Shown here one piece after another: positions 24,699 through 35,699 of a DNA stretch of 64,000 nt (positions within the stretch are counted from its first letter, which is position 1; each line of letters begins with the position of its first letter). The position numbers and the translations under genes were made by a program. The DNA is taken from the NCBI GenBank assembly GCA_941918925.1, contig OW799233.1, forward strand, positions 87,550,055-87,614,054. Direction: 5' to 3'. The notes under the pieces were generated by a model, which saw only the letters and a list, made by a program, of their open reading frames with translations, did no database searches and was not told the origin of the DNA. The stretch is from Phyto melanocephala (lineage: Eukaryota; Arthropoda; Insecta; Diptera; Rhinophoridae).

Positions 24699-25254
24699 TA
24701 ACTATGTTGACTTTTAAATAAGAGAAATTAAATTTTGTATTGGAAATACATTTCGGAGCACACAAACAACAACAGCAGCGTACGTGGATCAATCGATATT
24801 TTTTTTGTTTAGGCAGCAAAAAAGATGAGGTTTGCGGTGGCACCATATTGAACTTTTGTCAGTAGAATTAGCTAATGAATACATTTACGAATAATGCGGA
24901 CACCAGCAGTCTTATTCTGTAATGCGCTAAAGCTAAATATCTCTAAAAATCTGCATGTAAACTTTATTGCCTTCCAATCATTATAACGAATCATTAAAGT
25001 TCAACTTAGTTATTTCAATATAGTCCTTTATTCTTCTAAAATCTTTGTCCATATAGAATGATATAAATTTAAAATAAAACGTTATATGGGAGGTGGGCGT
25101 ATCACCTTAATTTTCCGTCATTGAGAAAGTAATGTCTGCAAAATTTCAAAATCGTACATCTAGGTTTGTTAGTTTTATTACGTTTTAAATGTTATATATA
25201 ACGAAAAAGACACTGTGCGTTATAAGTTTTCGTAGATTTTAATCTATAACTTCT
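24699..25254. other. AT-rich DNA, no gene seen
   Basis: No supportable exon or repeat. Confidence 0.6.
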
Positions 25255-25650
25255 TTCGTAATGTATTGATTTAAGCAAAGAGAGAGAGAGAGAAACATTT
25301 TTTTTGCTCAGTAAATATATATTCGAAGTTTCATGGCTCTTCGACAATGAGTTTAGACACAATCGCATTTTATTCGATGTTGGAAGAAAATTGTTTTTTT
25401 TTACCTATTCTTTCATTACAAGCTACAACTGTCTTCCTAATATTCCAATTAGTCCATTTTCAATACCAAACAAACCTATCTTTCAATAGACGGACAGACG
25501 GACGGACAAAGCTAGATTGTCCTAAAATACAACAAAGACTCTGAAAATACATACTTTATGGGGTCTAATATGGATATCTCGTTGTGTTATAAACGGATTG
25601 AAAAAATGAGTATATCCCCAAAATTTTTTTGGTGATGGGTATGGAGAGTG
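25255..25650 (-). mobile_element. Degenerate GTCY-block repeat (HINE-like)
   Basis: GACGGACAGACGGACGGACA at about 25490-25508 is the complement of the GTCY microsatellite. It is followed by CATACTTTATGGGGTCTAAT and a TTATAAACGGATTGA segment in the order expected of a minus-oriented copy. A short (GA)n tract lies at 25281-25292. Small plus-strand frames are shadows. Confidence 0.55.
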
Positions 25651-25882
25651 ATAATATTAAATGTGATTTTATTGAAGTTTTAAAATTTGTATGCATGCTT
25701 ACGGTAAGTGAAAAATACAGCATTTCTCTCAATATATTTCTATACTAAAATTGTTCTATTCACAACCTCGTATTCTGAATCGTCTATTGCAATACAGTTT
25801 TGCTTTCTTTGTTTGTGAACACAATTTCTATTGTATCGGTTGTATGCTTGTATTTTTAAACATGAATTGATATTAAACGTCT

Positions 25883-27803
25883 CACAGAGGAGTATTTGAC
25901 CTGAAAAGCTGGCCAAAAAGGCAAAACTGTATTTTAAGAAATCTTAAGAACTAAGTACGCAGTTCGACAGACAACAAAATTTTACATTATATTGTAAATT
26001 TTAAAGAATTTTAGTTGCGATTTGTAGCTGTAAGACCCTGCTATAAAGTCAGGAAAGTGAAGAAAATTATGTGAGATTTAAATGTTTTTTTTCGGCTTAT
26101 AGAGGTTTATATGATTTTTTTGTGGCCAAACGAATAAAGGTTTAACAATAATTTTTTTTTCGCTGAAAGGTTTGATCAGAAGTTATTTAAAAAAGAGAAC
26201 AAATTTCAAATATGTTGAATATTCTTGTTGAAACAATTCGTTCAAAAGCTAAAAACAAAAAAAATTTTACACTTTTTTTTTGCAAAAAAAGAAAAAGAAG
26301 AGGATTTTAAAAGTGAGGTTAGCATCTCTACGAATTATGTTTAATACCGCAATAAAATTTAGAATCTCTAATTTTAGAAACAAAAAAAGTTTGCGCAAGT
26401 TTGCGCCATTATTTTTGACGATTTTTTTAAATTTTTACATTTCTTCCATTTTTGCTCATCAGGCACTTTTTCTTATACATTTATAAAGTCATAAACTTTT
26501 ATGTATTTCGAATTATTGATTTTAACTGTTCACATCACTTTTAACACTTTACAATATTAATACCTGTCTATAATTATAAATTTGAAAAATTCTTTATTAT
26601 CGATAATAGTTATAAGGGAATAACCCACACATCCCCATAAAAGATATTTTTATATACCTGCTCTACAAAACATTATATGTTAAAAAAAATATGTACCGTA
26701 CCTAATAAGAATAATTATTAAAAGCATTTATCACGAAAATAAGTTTACAAAAAATAAATACAGATACATAAAAAATACATGGGCACCCAGGTATCAGGCT
26801 ACCATCCAATTGTCAGAAGAAGCTGCCGAGGCCAGAAATAAGCGCTTACGATAATATCGTACGAATTATTTCTGAGCAGTGACCCTTTTATAAGCTGCAA
26901 TACGCAAACAGAACGGATTATTAAAAAAGCTTTTTCATCAGAAACCATCACACTTCTTCTTACGAAGTACATACGACATAATAATTATTAAGGAATTTTT
27001 ATTAGTTTAACTTTTCCGTATATTAAGTATTAAATAACATAAAATAATATAATAAAGCCTTTTTTCATAAAAAATATTGTTTCATTAGAGTCTTACAATT
27101 TTCAAAATTTTTGTTGAATTAGACCGTATATCGTGCATGTACATACAGTCTGTTAAGAATGAGTTTAAACCTTTAAAATCAACATTTGTTAATTGAGTTT
27201 TACTAGTTATACCGACTTTTATTCCTTAGGAATGTGGCTTTTGGAAAAATCTAAAAAATTTAAACTTTTTGGTTCTTTAGTTTTTTTTATTGCATTTTGA
27301 AAACAAAAAATTTGACGAATTTTTCAGGAAAATTTTTTTTTTTTTTGGCATTAAATTTTTAATAACTCCGAAAAAGTAATAGATAGAAAAGAAATGTGTT
27401 AAAGAATTAGTTAAAGCAAAATTTTCCGGTGCATCTTCTTCTATTAAAATAGGAGAATCCGTTTTCAAGCTATCACAAAATATATTAGGCAACCCAACGA
27501 TTTAGAGAGTGAAATATGCCACGCCTTTAAAATCAAATCCTTACGTACTAGAGAAAAACAGAAAACAGATTTGAATTAAGGGCATCAAAATCTATATAGT
27601 CCACATACTTTTATTTCTAGGAGAGACAAAAAAAGTTTTTTTTTTAGCAGTGTACTTTTGTTGCGCAGTGTAATTTTTTCAAAATCTGCCACTAGATTTC
27701 TTATATCATACTACTTCTAAAACTATCAAAAAAGTAGAACTTTTAATTCAAAAAACACGTTTAATAATTTTGGCCAGCTTTTCAGGCCAAATACTCCTCT
27801 GTG
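25883..27803 (+). mobile_element. Transib transposon remnant with RSS-like termini
   Basis: The ends are 36-bp inverted repeats beginning CACAGAGGAGTATTTG (25883-25918 and complement at 27768-27803) with one mismatch. The 5-bp direct repeat CGTCT flanks it at 25878-25882 and 27804-27808. CAC-starting termini and 5-bp GC-rich target duplications are Transib characteristics. The first 7 bases (CACAGAG) differ by one from the V(D)J heptamer CACAGTG. After a 23-base spacer comes an A-tract nonamer-like segment (CCAAAAAGG on the left, CCAAAATTA on the right). A transposase fragment at 26775-26950 supports the call. The remaining 1.9 kb is AT-rich with no other recognisable coding block, so the copy is dead. 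Confidence 0.85.
26775..26950 (+). pseudogene. Transib transposase C-terminal fragment (RAG1-like)
   Basis: One frame gives IHGHPGIRLPS (26775-26807). A +1 shift then gives QLSEEAAEARNKRLR (26807-26851), and a later frame gives LLKKLFHQKPSHFFLR (about 26918-26965). Together these follow the order of Transib/RAG1-type transposases: 'H..LIHG', 'LPIGQLSEEA.EARNK', then 'LL..S.P.I..LR'. In vertebrate RAG1 the corresponding segment holds the third catalytic acid (E962), so the conserved glutamates here should include the third member of the DDE triad. No trace of the two upstream aspartate motifs is seen. The frame switches and nearby stops make it a pseudogene. The family assignment rests on remembered motif order, not on a search. 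Confidence 0.75.
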
Positions 27804-27808
27804 CGTCT

Positions 27809-28182
27809 GGTAAATAAAAAAATCAGGATTGGGAAAGTTGATCAAATATTTTATTCTGCAAGATAACTCATTTGTCATCTCTGTATGAATTCAACACATA
27901 TGAAATGAAGTTGTATTGGTACACAAAATGTTTCAATAGAAATTACCAACAACAAGCCTACAATATTCTAAACACATAGTTAAATGGTGCCAATATTGTG
28001 TAATTGGGTTGTAAATAAATTGAAATAATGTTTAAGCATATTGATCAAAAACTTTATTTATGAATACTTAAGACTCACTTTTTTTGTAATAAGTCAAGGA
28101 GCGAGTACAAATTTTTAATATTCAGCCACTCAAAACAAATTGACAATATGATTTTTATCATGCATTTTCTAATCGCCTGTGC
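27809..28182. other. AT-rich DNA, no gene seen
   Basis: No supported feature. Confidence 0.6.
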
Positions 28183-28683
28183 AATCTATATATATGAAAG
28201 TGAAACTCTGTGTGTGTGTGTGTGTGATAGCTATAGACTACGAAACTGTAAAACCGATCGGACTCAAACTTTTGCAAGTTGTTGGACACATACCAGGGAG
28301 TGTTTATGGGTGAAAAAAAGTAGGCGGGGCCACGCCCATAAAAATTAGTTATCAGTTTTAGCTACTTGCACTTGACCGATTTTTCTGAAACTTTGCACAC
28401 ATATCGAGCTGTCATGACCATATAATTTCGTGATTAGAGAAGTGGGCAAGGTCACGCCCATAAAAACAATTTTGAGGTACTTGCACTGGTCCGATTTGTT
28501 CTGAAACTTTGCACACATATTGAGCTATTATGACTTTACAATTTCGTGATTAGAAAAGTGGGCAATGCCACGCCCATAAAAAAATTAGAATTTTTAGGTT
28601 TTTGCACTTGATATTTAATTAAAATTCAGAATGCATTTCGATTCATTAAGGGGCGTAGCAACGCGCGCCTGGCTTTTCTAGTT
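28183..28683 (-). mobile_element. CTAG-type repeat, family A, copy 3
   Basis: Inverted relative to copies 1 and 2. The plus strand starts TCTATATATATGAAAGTGAA with a (GT)n tract and ends GCGCGCCTGGCTTTTCTAGTT. Only three GC-box units are present, with GGCGGGGCCACGCCCAT near 28323. It is therefore shorter than its relatives by two units. A small plus-strand frame (28148-28348) crosses it and is a shadow. Confidence 0.8.
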
Positions 28684-30091
28684 CCTTATAAATGTCATTA
28701 GAATAAGCCGCCGATGGGTAAATATATTTATGTACATTTCTATAAAGTGAAGTACCGCCTTTTTCTAACATTTTGTTAAACGATTTTCGATTTTCTTTCT
28801 TTTACATGACATTGATAAATCGTATCGCTAAATTATAAAGACAAACGTATTGTTGTTTGTTTTTTAATATTTTTGATAAAATTATAAATATTGTTGGTAC
28901 AACATAAGGTGCGCGACAACTTTTTATTCTCTTATTGCAAAAATAGTACTGATTGGTACCGTTACGTTGACTACAAGTTATTGTAGTTGATTATGCGTTT
29001 TATTATCAATCGAAATGATAAGGTCAGTGCTAGAAAAAAAAAACAGTTATTAAGATTTTTTCTTTTGTTACAGTTTTTGTATAAACATACATATATTAAT
29101 TAAGATGAAAAATCGACGAGGAAAAGTTTTGCATTATTTTCTGAAAATTTCAAATGTCTCCTGAATGACATCAAACATTCTAGAAGCGATAACACAATTA
29201 AGACGAAATTGCGTTCAAATGGCTCTAAAAGTTCCGGTTTGAGAGCTATTAAATCACAGTCCCTTATTATATGGGCTAAATTAAAGAAACCTCCATATTT
29301 GAGTAAGAGTCATAAGTTAAAACGCTTGTATCTTAGGAAAGAACACATGTCAACAGAGTGCCATTGGTACATTTTGTAATATTTGTAGTTCTGATTAAAA
29401 GAGTGCTGCTTATGAAACCGTATAGTATCAGATAATGAAATTTTCCATATATGCTGTCATTATCGCATTGAACTAATAGCCTTAATTTAAATTAAATTAC
29501 AAATAATATAAAGAAAAAGTACAAATGTAATATTAAAAAATATGTTTTTTGTTAATACAAAATGTTAACTTTTAAAGATTTTTTTTAGAAGAAAAAAAAA
29601 ATTAATCTTAATGGTCCAGTAAGTTTCAAAAGATTTGGAAAAAAATCCATGCAATTTTCAAAGAAAAATTTCGGTGGTGGTTCACTTAGAGTTTAAAGTG
29701 CGCTTAACTCAATTGGAATCCTGGCTTTAAATTTTCCTCTAGCAAGAAGAAATAGTAAAAAGTACCAACAAGTAATATCTCTCAAATCATCTAATCTAAC
29801 ACATACATTTTGTGTTTGTGTAAATGTCTGTATATTTTATTGGTTATATCTTTAATTTAAATAACTCTTAAGAAATTTCAATATAGAAACTTTCTACTCT
29901 CGATTTTTTATTTCTTTAAAAAGTTTTAAACAAACTGAAACTGAAAATTATTTTTTTTAGAATAAAAAAACTAAGTTTGACAGCTGCATGTATGTTATTA
30001 AATAAAGTTGGTAAGTCTGATATAATGTATATTAAAAAAGCAATCAGCTGATTTGATACGAGTACAAAATTTTTATACCAAAACGCCATGT
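28684..30091. other. AT-rich DNA, no gene seen
   Basis: About 1.4 kb with no supportable exon; poly-A/T tracts only. Confidence 0.6.
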
Positions 30092-30388
30092 TTAACTGAG
30101 TATCACATGTTTTGGCAAATATAGAAAGACAGGATGGCCGTGTTTGACACTCTCAGCAATAGAGTTTTTTGGCTTGAAATACCCCTGTATATCGTTAGGG
30201 TTCTTCGGGACACACTTTCTACCTTTCGTTAAAGTTATCAGGAAAATTTCTTCGAGATTCACAATTAATCCATTTTTTTTCCGATACAACACCAAAGTGT
30301 AGTCCAACGTCTGTTGTATATTTCCACCTTCGTGTTTGTGTTTGTATGAATATTTGCTATAGGGCTTAGCGCACTGAAACTGCACCAT
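30092..30388 (-). pseudogene. 98-codon frame, possible Penelope-like C-terminal fragment
   Basis: The frame has balanced amino-acid use unlike the low-complexity frames around it. It includes IQQTLDYTLVLYRKKNG followed by LIVNLEEIFLI. This loosely resembles the C-terminal part of Penelope-like retroelement GIY-YIG endonucleases ('I..T..ILH..KKG..MN.LEE.EI'), as I remember them. The catalytic GIY/YIG motifs themselves are not visible, so function cannot be asserted. It may be an isolated fragment of another retroelement or a chance frame. The start codon is only the first ATG of the frame. Confidence 0.3.
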
Positions 30389-30634
30389 AAAAAATTAGAA
30401 ACTTAAATATAAACTTACAAAATGCACACAAAATCAAAATAACTAGATAATCGTTACTGAAGTATATAAAATGTTTGGCAAAGTCGAAAAACTAGTTTCT
30501 GTTTTTTGCTGGAAAATAACGCTAAACACTTGCTAACAAGTGTGGTTATAAATATGAACACTACTACTGACCATATGTTTTTATAAACATGCAAACGAGT
30601 GAATAGTTCAACGAAGGTCAAATTAAGTTAAAAT

Positions 30635-32121
30635 ATGTGACAGCGCATAGAGAAAAGGACCTAAGGGTAAAAAAAACAATTCTCATTTTTTTTTTGATGT
30701 GGACAACATCTCAGCATCGAATGAGACCGATCCGATGCCCCAAAAGTGTTCCCTCCCAGAGATATGTGCATTTTAAAAAAGTGAAGTCGACGATTCTAAG
30801 CGCAAATAGAAAGGGACCTAACGGTAAAATTTATTTATTTTCATTTTTTCCTCTACTAAATTAACACAATAATTTGATTTTACGAAACTACAAAAAATTA
30901 ATTTTTTTCGTTATGAACAATTTAAAAAAAAATAGAAAAATTTTGGTTCCTTAGAACTTGACGGTACCGGTCCTTTTTTTCGATTTCTTAACGTATGCTG
31001 CCTTCAACTTTTGAGGATTGTCCACTTCCTCCGAATCCTCGTCTTCGTTTCCATTTCCAGAGACCAAAGGAAGAGAAGCAACCGAATCTTTTTTTGAATC
31101 GTCAAAAACATAAACCCCGGATCTCTTTATACAAGTACCATTGACGCTTCATCGATAACCCTGGTGACGGAATTATAATTGGTTTGTCATCGAAACTGGT
31201 ATTGTTATTCAGATGTATGTTTTCATTTATGCTGGCTGAATTCGCAAACAGTTTACATTGCACTGGTGACTGAGCAATAAATACAAAGTGATGGTACTTC
31301 GATATTCCAAGTAAAGTTTTATATTTAGTGGAGAAGTATTTGTCCCATTTTCTCCACTCAACAACAGGCTCACTTGAGTTTGGAAGTCGAATAGGTACAG
31401 GAACATTAAATCCATTACGAGATGATTTTCTAACACAATCAAATACATCCATGAAGCAGTCGACATAAGTTTGGGCATAGTTTGATTTGAAAACTCCGAA
31501 TAAACGATCAGGTGAAAACTTTGTATGTCCAGTTAACAAAAAGTTCAATTAAACTGACTTACATCTGGAAGCATCGACAAGGTGTTGTAAATATCGTATC
31601 ATCGCATTGTTTTTATTTTCTGAAACACAGTTATCAGCGAATATCACTAATTTTTTAGTTGAATGCACTTCTCGTAGGTAGTAATCAAGCATTGATATTA
31701 CTGAATTCGGACCTTTTCCAATGGAATCGCTATCAGTTTTAAATTATTTTCGCGAATAACATAATAAGGTTATGTAAAAAAAAAATTCGTACTAACAAAG
31801 TGATATTCACGATTTAAAAGAATTATAAATGAGTATTTATTATAATTCACAATTAATAATTTCAAAATTGATATCAAACTCATGGAAACAGCGCTCCAGG
31901 TAGAAAACAGTAAAAACCAACTACACAAAACAAGAGGTAGGGACGACCTACGCATGACGATCAACACGTTCCTGACGTCATGAGATGTGTCGCTTTCAAA
32001 TGAGACCAATACCAACGCGCTCAGTGATGGTACACTAAAGACGCATTTAAATCTTTAAAATGGTTCTCCTGAACAAAACCTGTTTTTACCCTAAGGTCCC
32101 TTTCTATTTTTCGCGTCACAT
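30635..32121 (-). mobile_element. TIR element carrying a DUF7869-like frame
   Basis: Imperfect inverted termini of about 38 bp. The left end reads ATGTGACAGCGCATAGAG then AAAAGGACCTAAGGGTAAAAA (30635-30673). The right end read inward gives ATGTGACGCG, AATAGAAAGGGACCTTAGGG and TAAAAA (32121 down to 32082). A third, direct copy of the left motif (GCGCAAATAGAAAGGGACCT) sits inside at about 30800-30819. No clear target duplication could be read (flanks TTAAAAT and GTATTAA). The interior holds one damaged reading frame on the minus strand. Superfamily unassigned. Confidence 0.65.
30951..31735 (-). pseudogene. TE-encoded protein fragment, DUF7869-like
   Basis: Read from 31735 down: SIGKGPNSVISMLDYYL, then KLVIFADNCVSENKNNAM (31660-31610), an in-frame TAA just before LNFLLTGHTKFSPDRLFG (about 31550-31490), WRKWDKYF, ISKYHHFVF and SMKRQWYLYKEIRG (about 31150-31110). 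After a +1 shift near 31120 an acidic then basic tail follows (GNGNEDEDSEEVDNP, KKSKKRTGTVKF) to a stop at 30951. The DNC..NKNN and GHTKF.PDR.FG motifs are those I associate with DUF7869 proteins of invertebrate transposable elements. The N-terminal half is absent, and one stop and one frameshift show it is dead. The enzymatic role of the family is not known to me. Confidence 0.65.
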
Positions 32122-35100
32122 GTATTAAAAGCCTCATTCGAAAAACAACAGGGCTAAAAAGCAAAATCCACTAGCCCATTTGTAAAAGCTTTGTGTTTCT
32201 GAATAATTAAACAATTTCATTAAACATGAAACAGATTTACTTGAGATTACAACATAAACCTACAATTGCTTACTGATGTTAAACTTCGATTAATATGTAC
32301 TCAGTTCCCAACAGTCCGCAGGTTATTGAAAATTAAAACTCATCCAATTATATACTTTTGTGTCAATAGGAAAAATACAAATAAAATAATAAATAAACAC
32401 ATATAACAAGCAATCGATTGTAAGATGAAATGTACATTAGAAGCTAAGTACGAAACAAACACAAATAAAATATGTTTATGGCAATAGCTTCGTGCCTCCG
32501 ATTCATTATAATCCAACCTTGGTTTGATACACTACTGACATTGTAGTGTTGCACTCGGTTGGACGGTCTAAGCCAGTCCTTCGTACATGAAAGTCGCATG
32601 TAATAGAAATTCCAAGTGGGTTTCGAGCAGATGTTTAGATGTTTATTCATGAGCACAAGAACATGATCATTGTAAGACGTTTAATTAGGCTCTTTATTAG
32701 GCTTAACTAGAAAAAGTAAGAAAGAATCATATTTACCAAAAATAGCTATTTAAATAATTTATTTTCTCCACCTTTTTACTGCAGGTGAGATTATTAATAT
32801 GTCTCTGGTTAATTCTATGGTTAATGCTATGACTTTGGTTTTTAAAACAATAAAAATTTTAAAGCGCGCCAAAAACAATTTCATTAAAATTTGGTTCATT
32901 TGCAATTTATTCTCCTTTTTGCACCCCTATTAAAAAGTTTAATAACTTCACGGTCATTCACTGTCTATCTAGGTTCAACACTTTTATCATTTACCTTAGC
33001 ATTTGTTTATAAATAGTTACTGTTGTCGTACACACCAACATTAGAGAGAACAGCATGGAGTTTTTTTTAACAAACTAAAATAATCAACTGATTTAACCTA
33101 CATTTTTCTAGATCATACAATGTCATAAATTATTCAATTTATCCTTAAAACAAACAAAACATTAAAAAAAGCACAGAGAAAATATTCTCATATACATATG
33201 TATGTACATATGTATGTAAAGGCGAATACATATGACAACAAAACATATGGACACAATACACTAAACGACATAAAAATCTGGAACAGATGTTTGAATGCAC
33301 ACATAACAGTATTTAGTCCCAAAATTAAAGAGACACAAATAGTGGAGTCCCAAACATTAAATGCAACTGGGGAAATAAGGCAATTTACTCGCTAAATTTA
33401 ATACTTAACAGAATACAAGGGAAGGATGTGTGTGAATGTATAAGTGCAGCACCACCATTTCCGTTAACAATATAAACTTTACATACATTTTTTTATTGTT
33501 TGTGTTATTTTGTTTACAAAAAGGAGTGACAAACAGTGTAAGTTAGAGAAAGACGAAGAGAGAGTTAACTTAACTAACAAGAGAGTAAGCATAGAGCGGA
33601 CAAATGCCTGAGTGAGCAAGACACACCCCTTTAGGAAAGAATGACTGTGATAATAGGGCGGGGTTTGCTTCCAGCGAGTAACGACTGACGAGTAACTTGT
33701 GTTTTGTACAGAAGTTCGTTTACAAATTTTAGATTTTTTGGTGTTTCGTTCGTGTAAAGGAAAAAAAATCGTTTTTAATTTTGTAAAATATTATCACAAG
33801 AAAAACAAACAGCAATTGTACGAGACAAACAAATGGTGTCTTATGGGTACTTTTTTACTTCTTTTCCTTTTCTATTTTCCACGTGCCGCGCATAAATCGT
33901 AATTCAGGCACGGAGAAAAACAAACTCCTTATTATTTACACGCATACGGAGACACACTCTCAAACATCCTATTTTATACATTTTACAGATTGTTTGTCAC
34001 AATGTAGACTTTTATATCATATTTTCCATTTTAAGGACTCCATCGTAGTAAATTTGTTTTGTGCCGCAAGTTTTTGTTTTTTTTTTATGATTTTGCTCCT
34101 TTTTAGCGATGCTTGGCTAAAGCACTTCCACGACTAGTTACTACTCTAAATATGTTTGCCTTTCAGAATGTCGTATTAAGTTTAAAAAAAATTTTTTTTT
34201 TTTGTTTGATTCGCCATTTGACTTTTTTGTTTTTCTTATTTTATTTCATTTAACCGCTTTACGAAGCAACAAAACGTCCATTTTTTGCCATCTACCATCA
34301 TGATTGTATGTATGTATGCCTGCAGGCTTGCCTGACATCCAGTCAGCCACGTACGTTTATTCATTCATTCATTATACGATACGAAAGTATGCGACATCAT
34401 GACACTATGGACTTTGTTAGTTACAAGTACTTTACGGTAATGGGGGATTTTCCCTTGAGCATCCTCTAACAAAAATTAATTTAAATCGATATTGTGTAGC
34501 TTCTGCATTTATTTATTCATTCGTCTTTTTTTTCTACACTTTTTCGTCTCTATTTGGAATATAATTTTTCTTTTATTTTTAGACTTCTTTTAGGTACACG
34601 AAAAAGAATCTCATACGAAAACGACAAATTTTAGTTATGGTTTATGCTAATGGGTGGTATGACAGACTGACAAATGTCTGGTTGGTTGCATGGGAATAAT
34701 GAAGTGTGATTGTTGAATTTGTGGTGGTTATTGGTTTCTAATGGTTGGTAACGTCTTGTAAAAAAATTAATTAGTATACATGTCACATGACTGACTTAAA
34801 TAAGATTTGAAAAAAACAGCAACAAATTCAAGCTAAGAAACTTGTTTTTATTTTTCATAATTTCTAAGACTATGCTAATTAAATTGGAAATTGCTTCAAT
34901 ATTTTAAAGCGATATTAAATAAATATTATAAGCCAGAAGTCAATAAAAAAAACTCTGATCCAATTGGCCAAGTATATTTTTGTTAATTTTAGTACGTTGA
35001 AAGTTGTCGATTTAATTGTAAAAAACATTAGCTACTGTTTCCCAACCGTCTTAGGTATACTTTTTTTGATGTACTTTTGTCTCCTGATTATTGTTATCTT

Positions 35101-35699
35101 AGCTATTTTCTCTTTTTAATAATGTAATATAAGAAGTATTACTTTTTTTATACTGTCATAACTAAGAGTTGAATAAACAATTTTGCTAAATACTGCAATA
35201 GCCTAGATCTCTTTATATCCAAAATATTAAATCTTTCAAATAAAACTATTTGCTGTGTGAGGAGTTTGGTATGACACTTTAGTATGTACACAGTAAATTT
35301 TGTAAAAATATTTTCGTTGCAATAAGATTTGCCTGAATGTAAAAATAAAACCAAGTGTACAAACTAATTTTTAAAATTCGCACTTGTAGCATGGTGTAAT
35401 TACTAAGGTGATAGCGTAAAGGAGAGCAATTTTTGTCCTTATTTTTTTACATGGAGTTTGACAATTTTTGGCACTGAAATCTCTTTTTTTTTATATAGAG
35501 TTTGACAAACATTGGCTCACAAAAAATAATCAGCTGGGCTGGCACCGCCACCTGTATAAGTGTACCCTGACTTGTAGTAGGAAACTGTCATTTGCTTTAA
35601 TTAATTATTTGGGTACCTATGCTGCTAATTCTGCTGTCAAACAATTTAAAATTATACTTTAATTTTAATTAACCGAGATACGGCCCTATGTTCCTTTTA
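32122..35699. other. Apparently unique DNA, no gene seen
   Basis: About 3.6 kb. Short frames at 33198-33395, 33699-34137 and 35148-35662 have no recognisable domains. A purine-rich GAGA-containing block at about 33530-33620 and the somewhat GC-richer sequence to 33700 stand out. A GC-richer patch lies at 32484-32640. None can be named. Confidence 0.55.

Noticed and set aside
32022..32030. CAGTGATGG, identical to the hAT terminus
   Set aside because: No inverted partner or 8-bp duplication nearby; it falls inside the DUF7869-type TIR element and is probably coincidental.
32484..32600. Third SINE copy suggested by GGTTTGATAC
   Set aside because: The B-box-like string lacks a matching T-stem and an A box at the right spacing.
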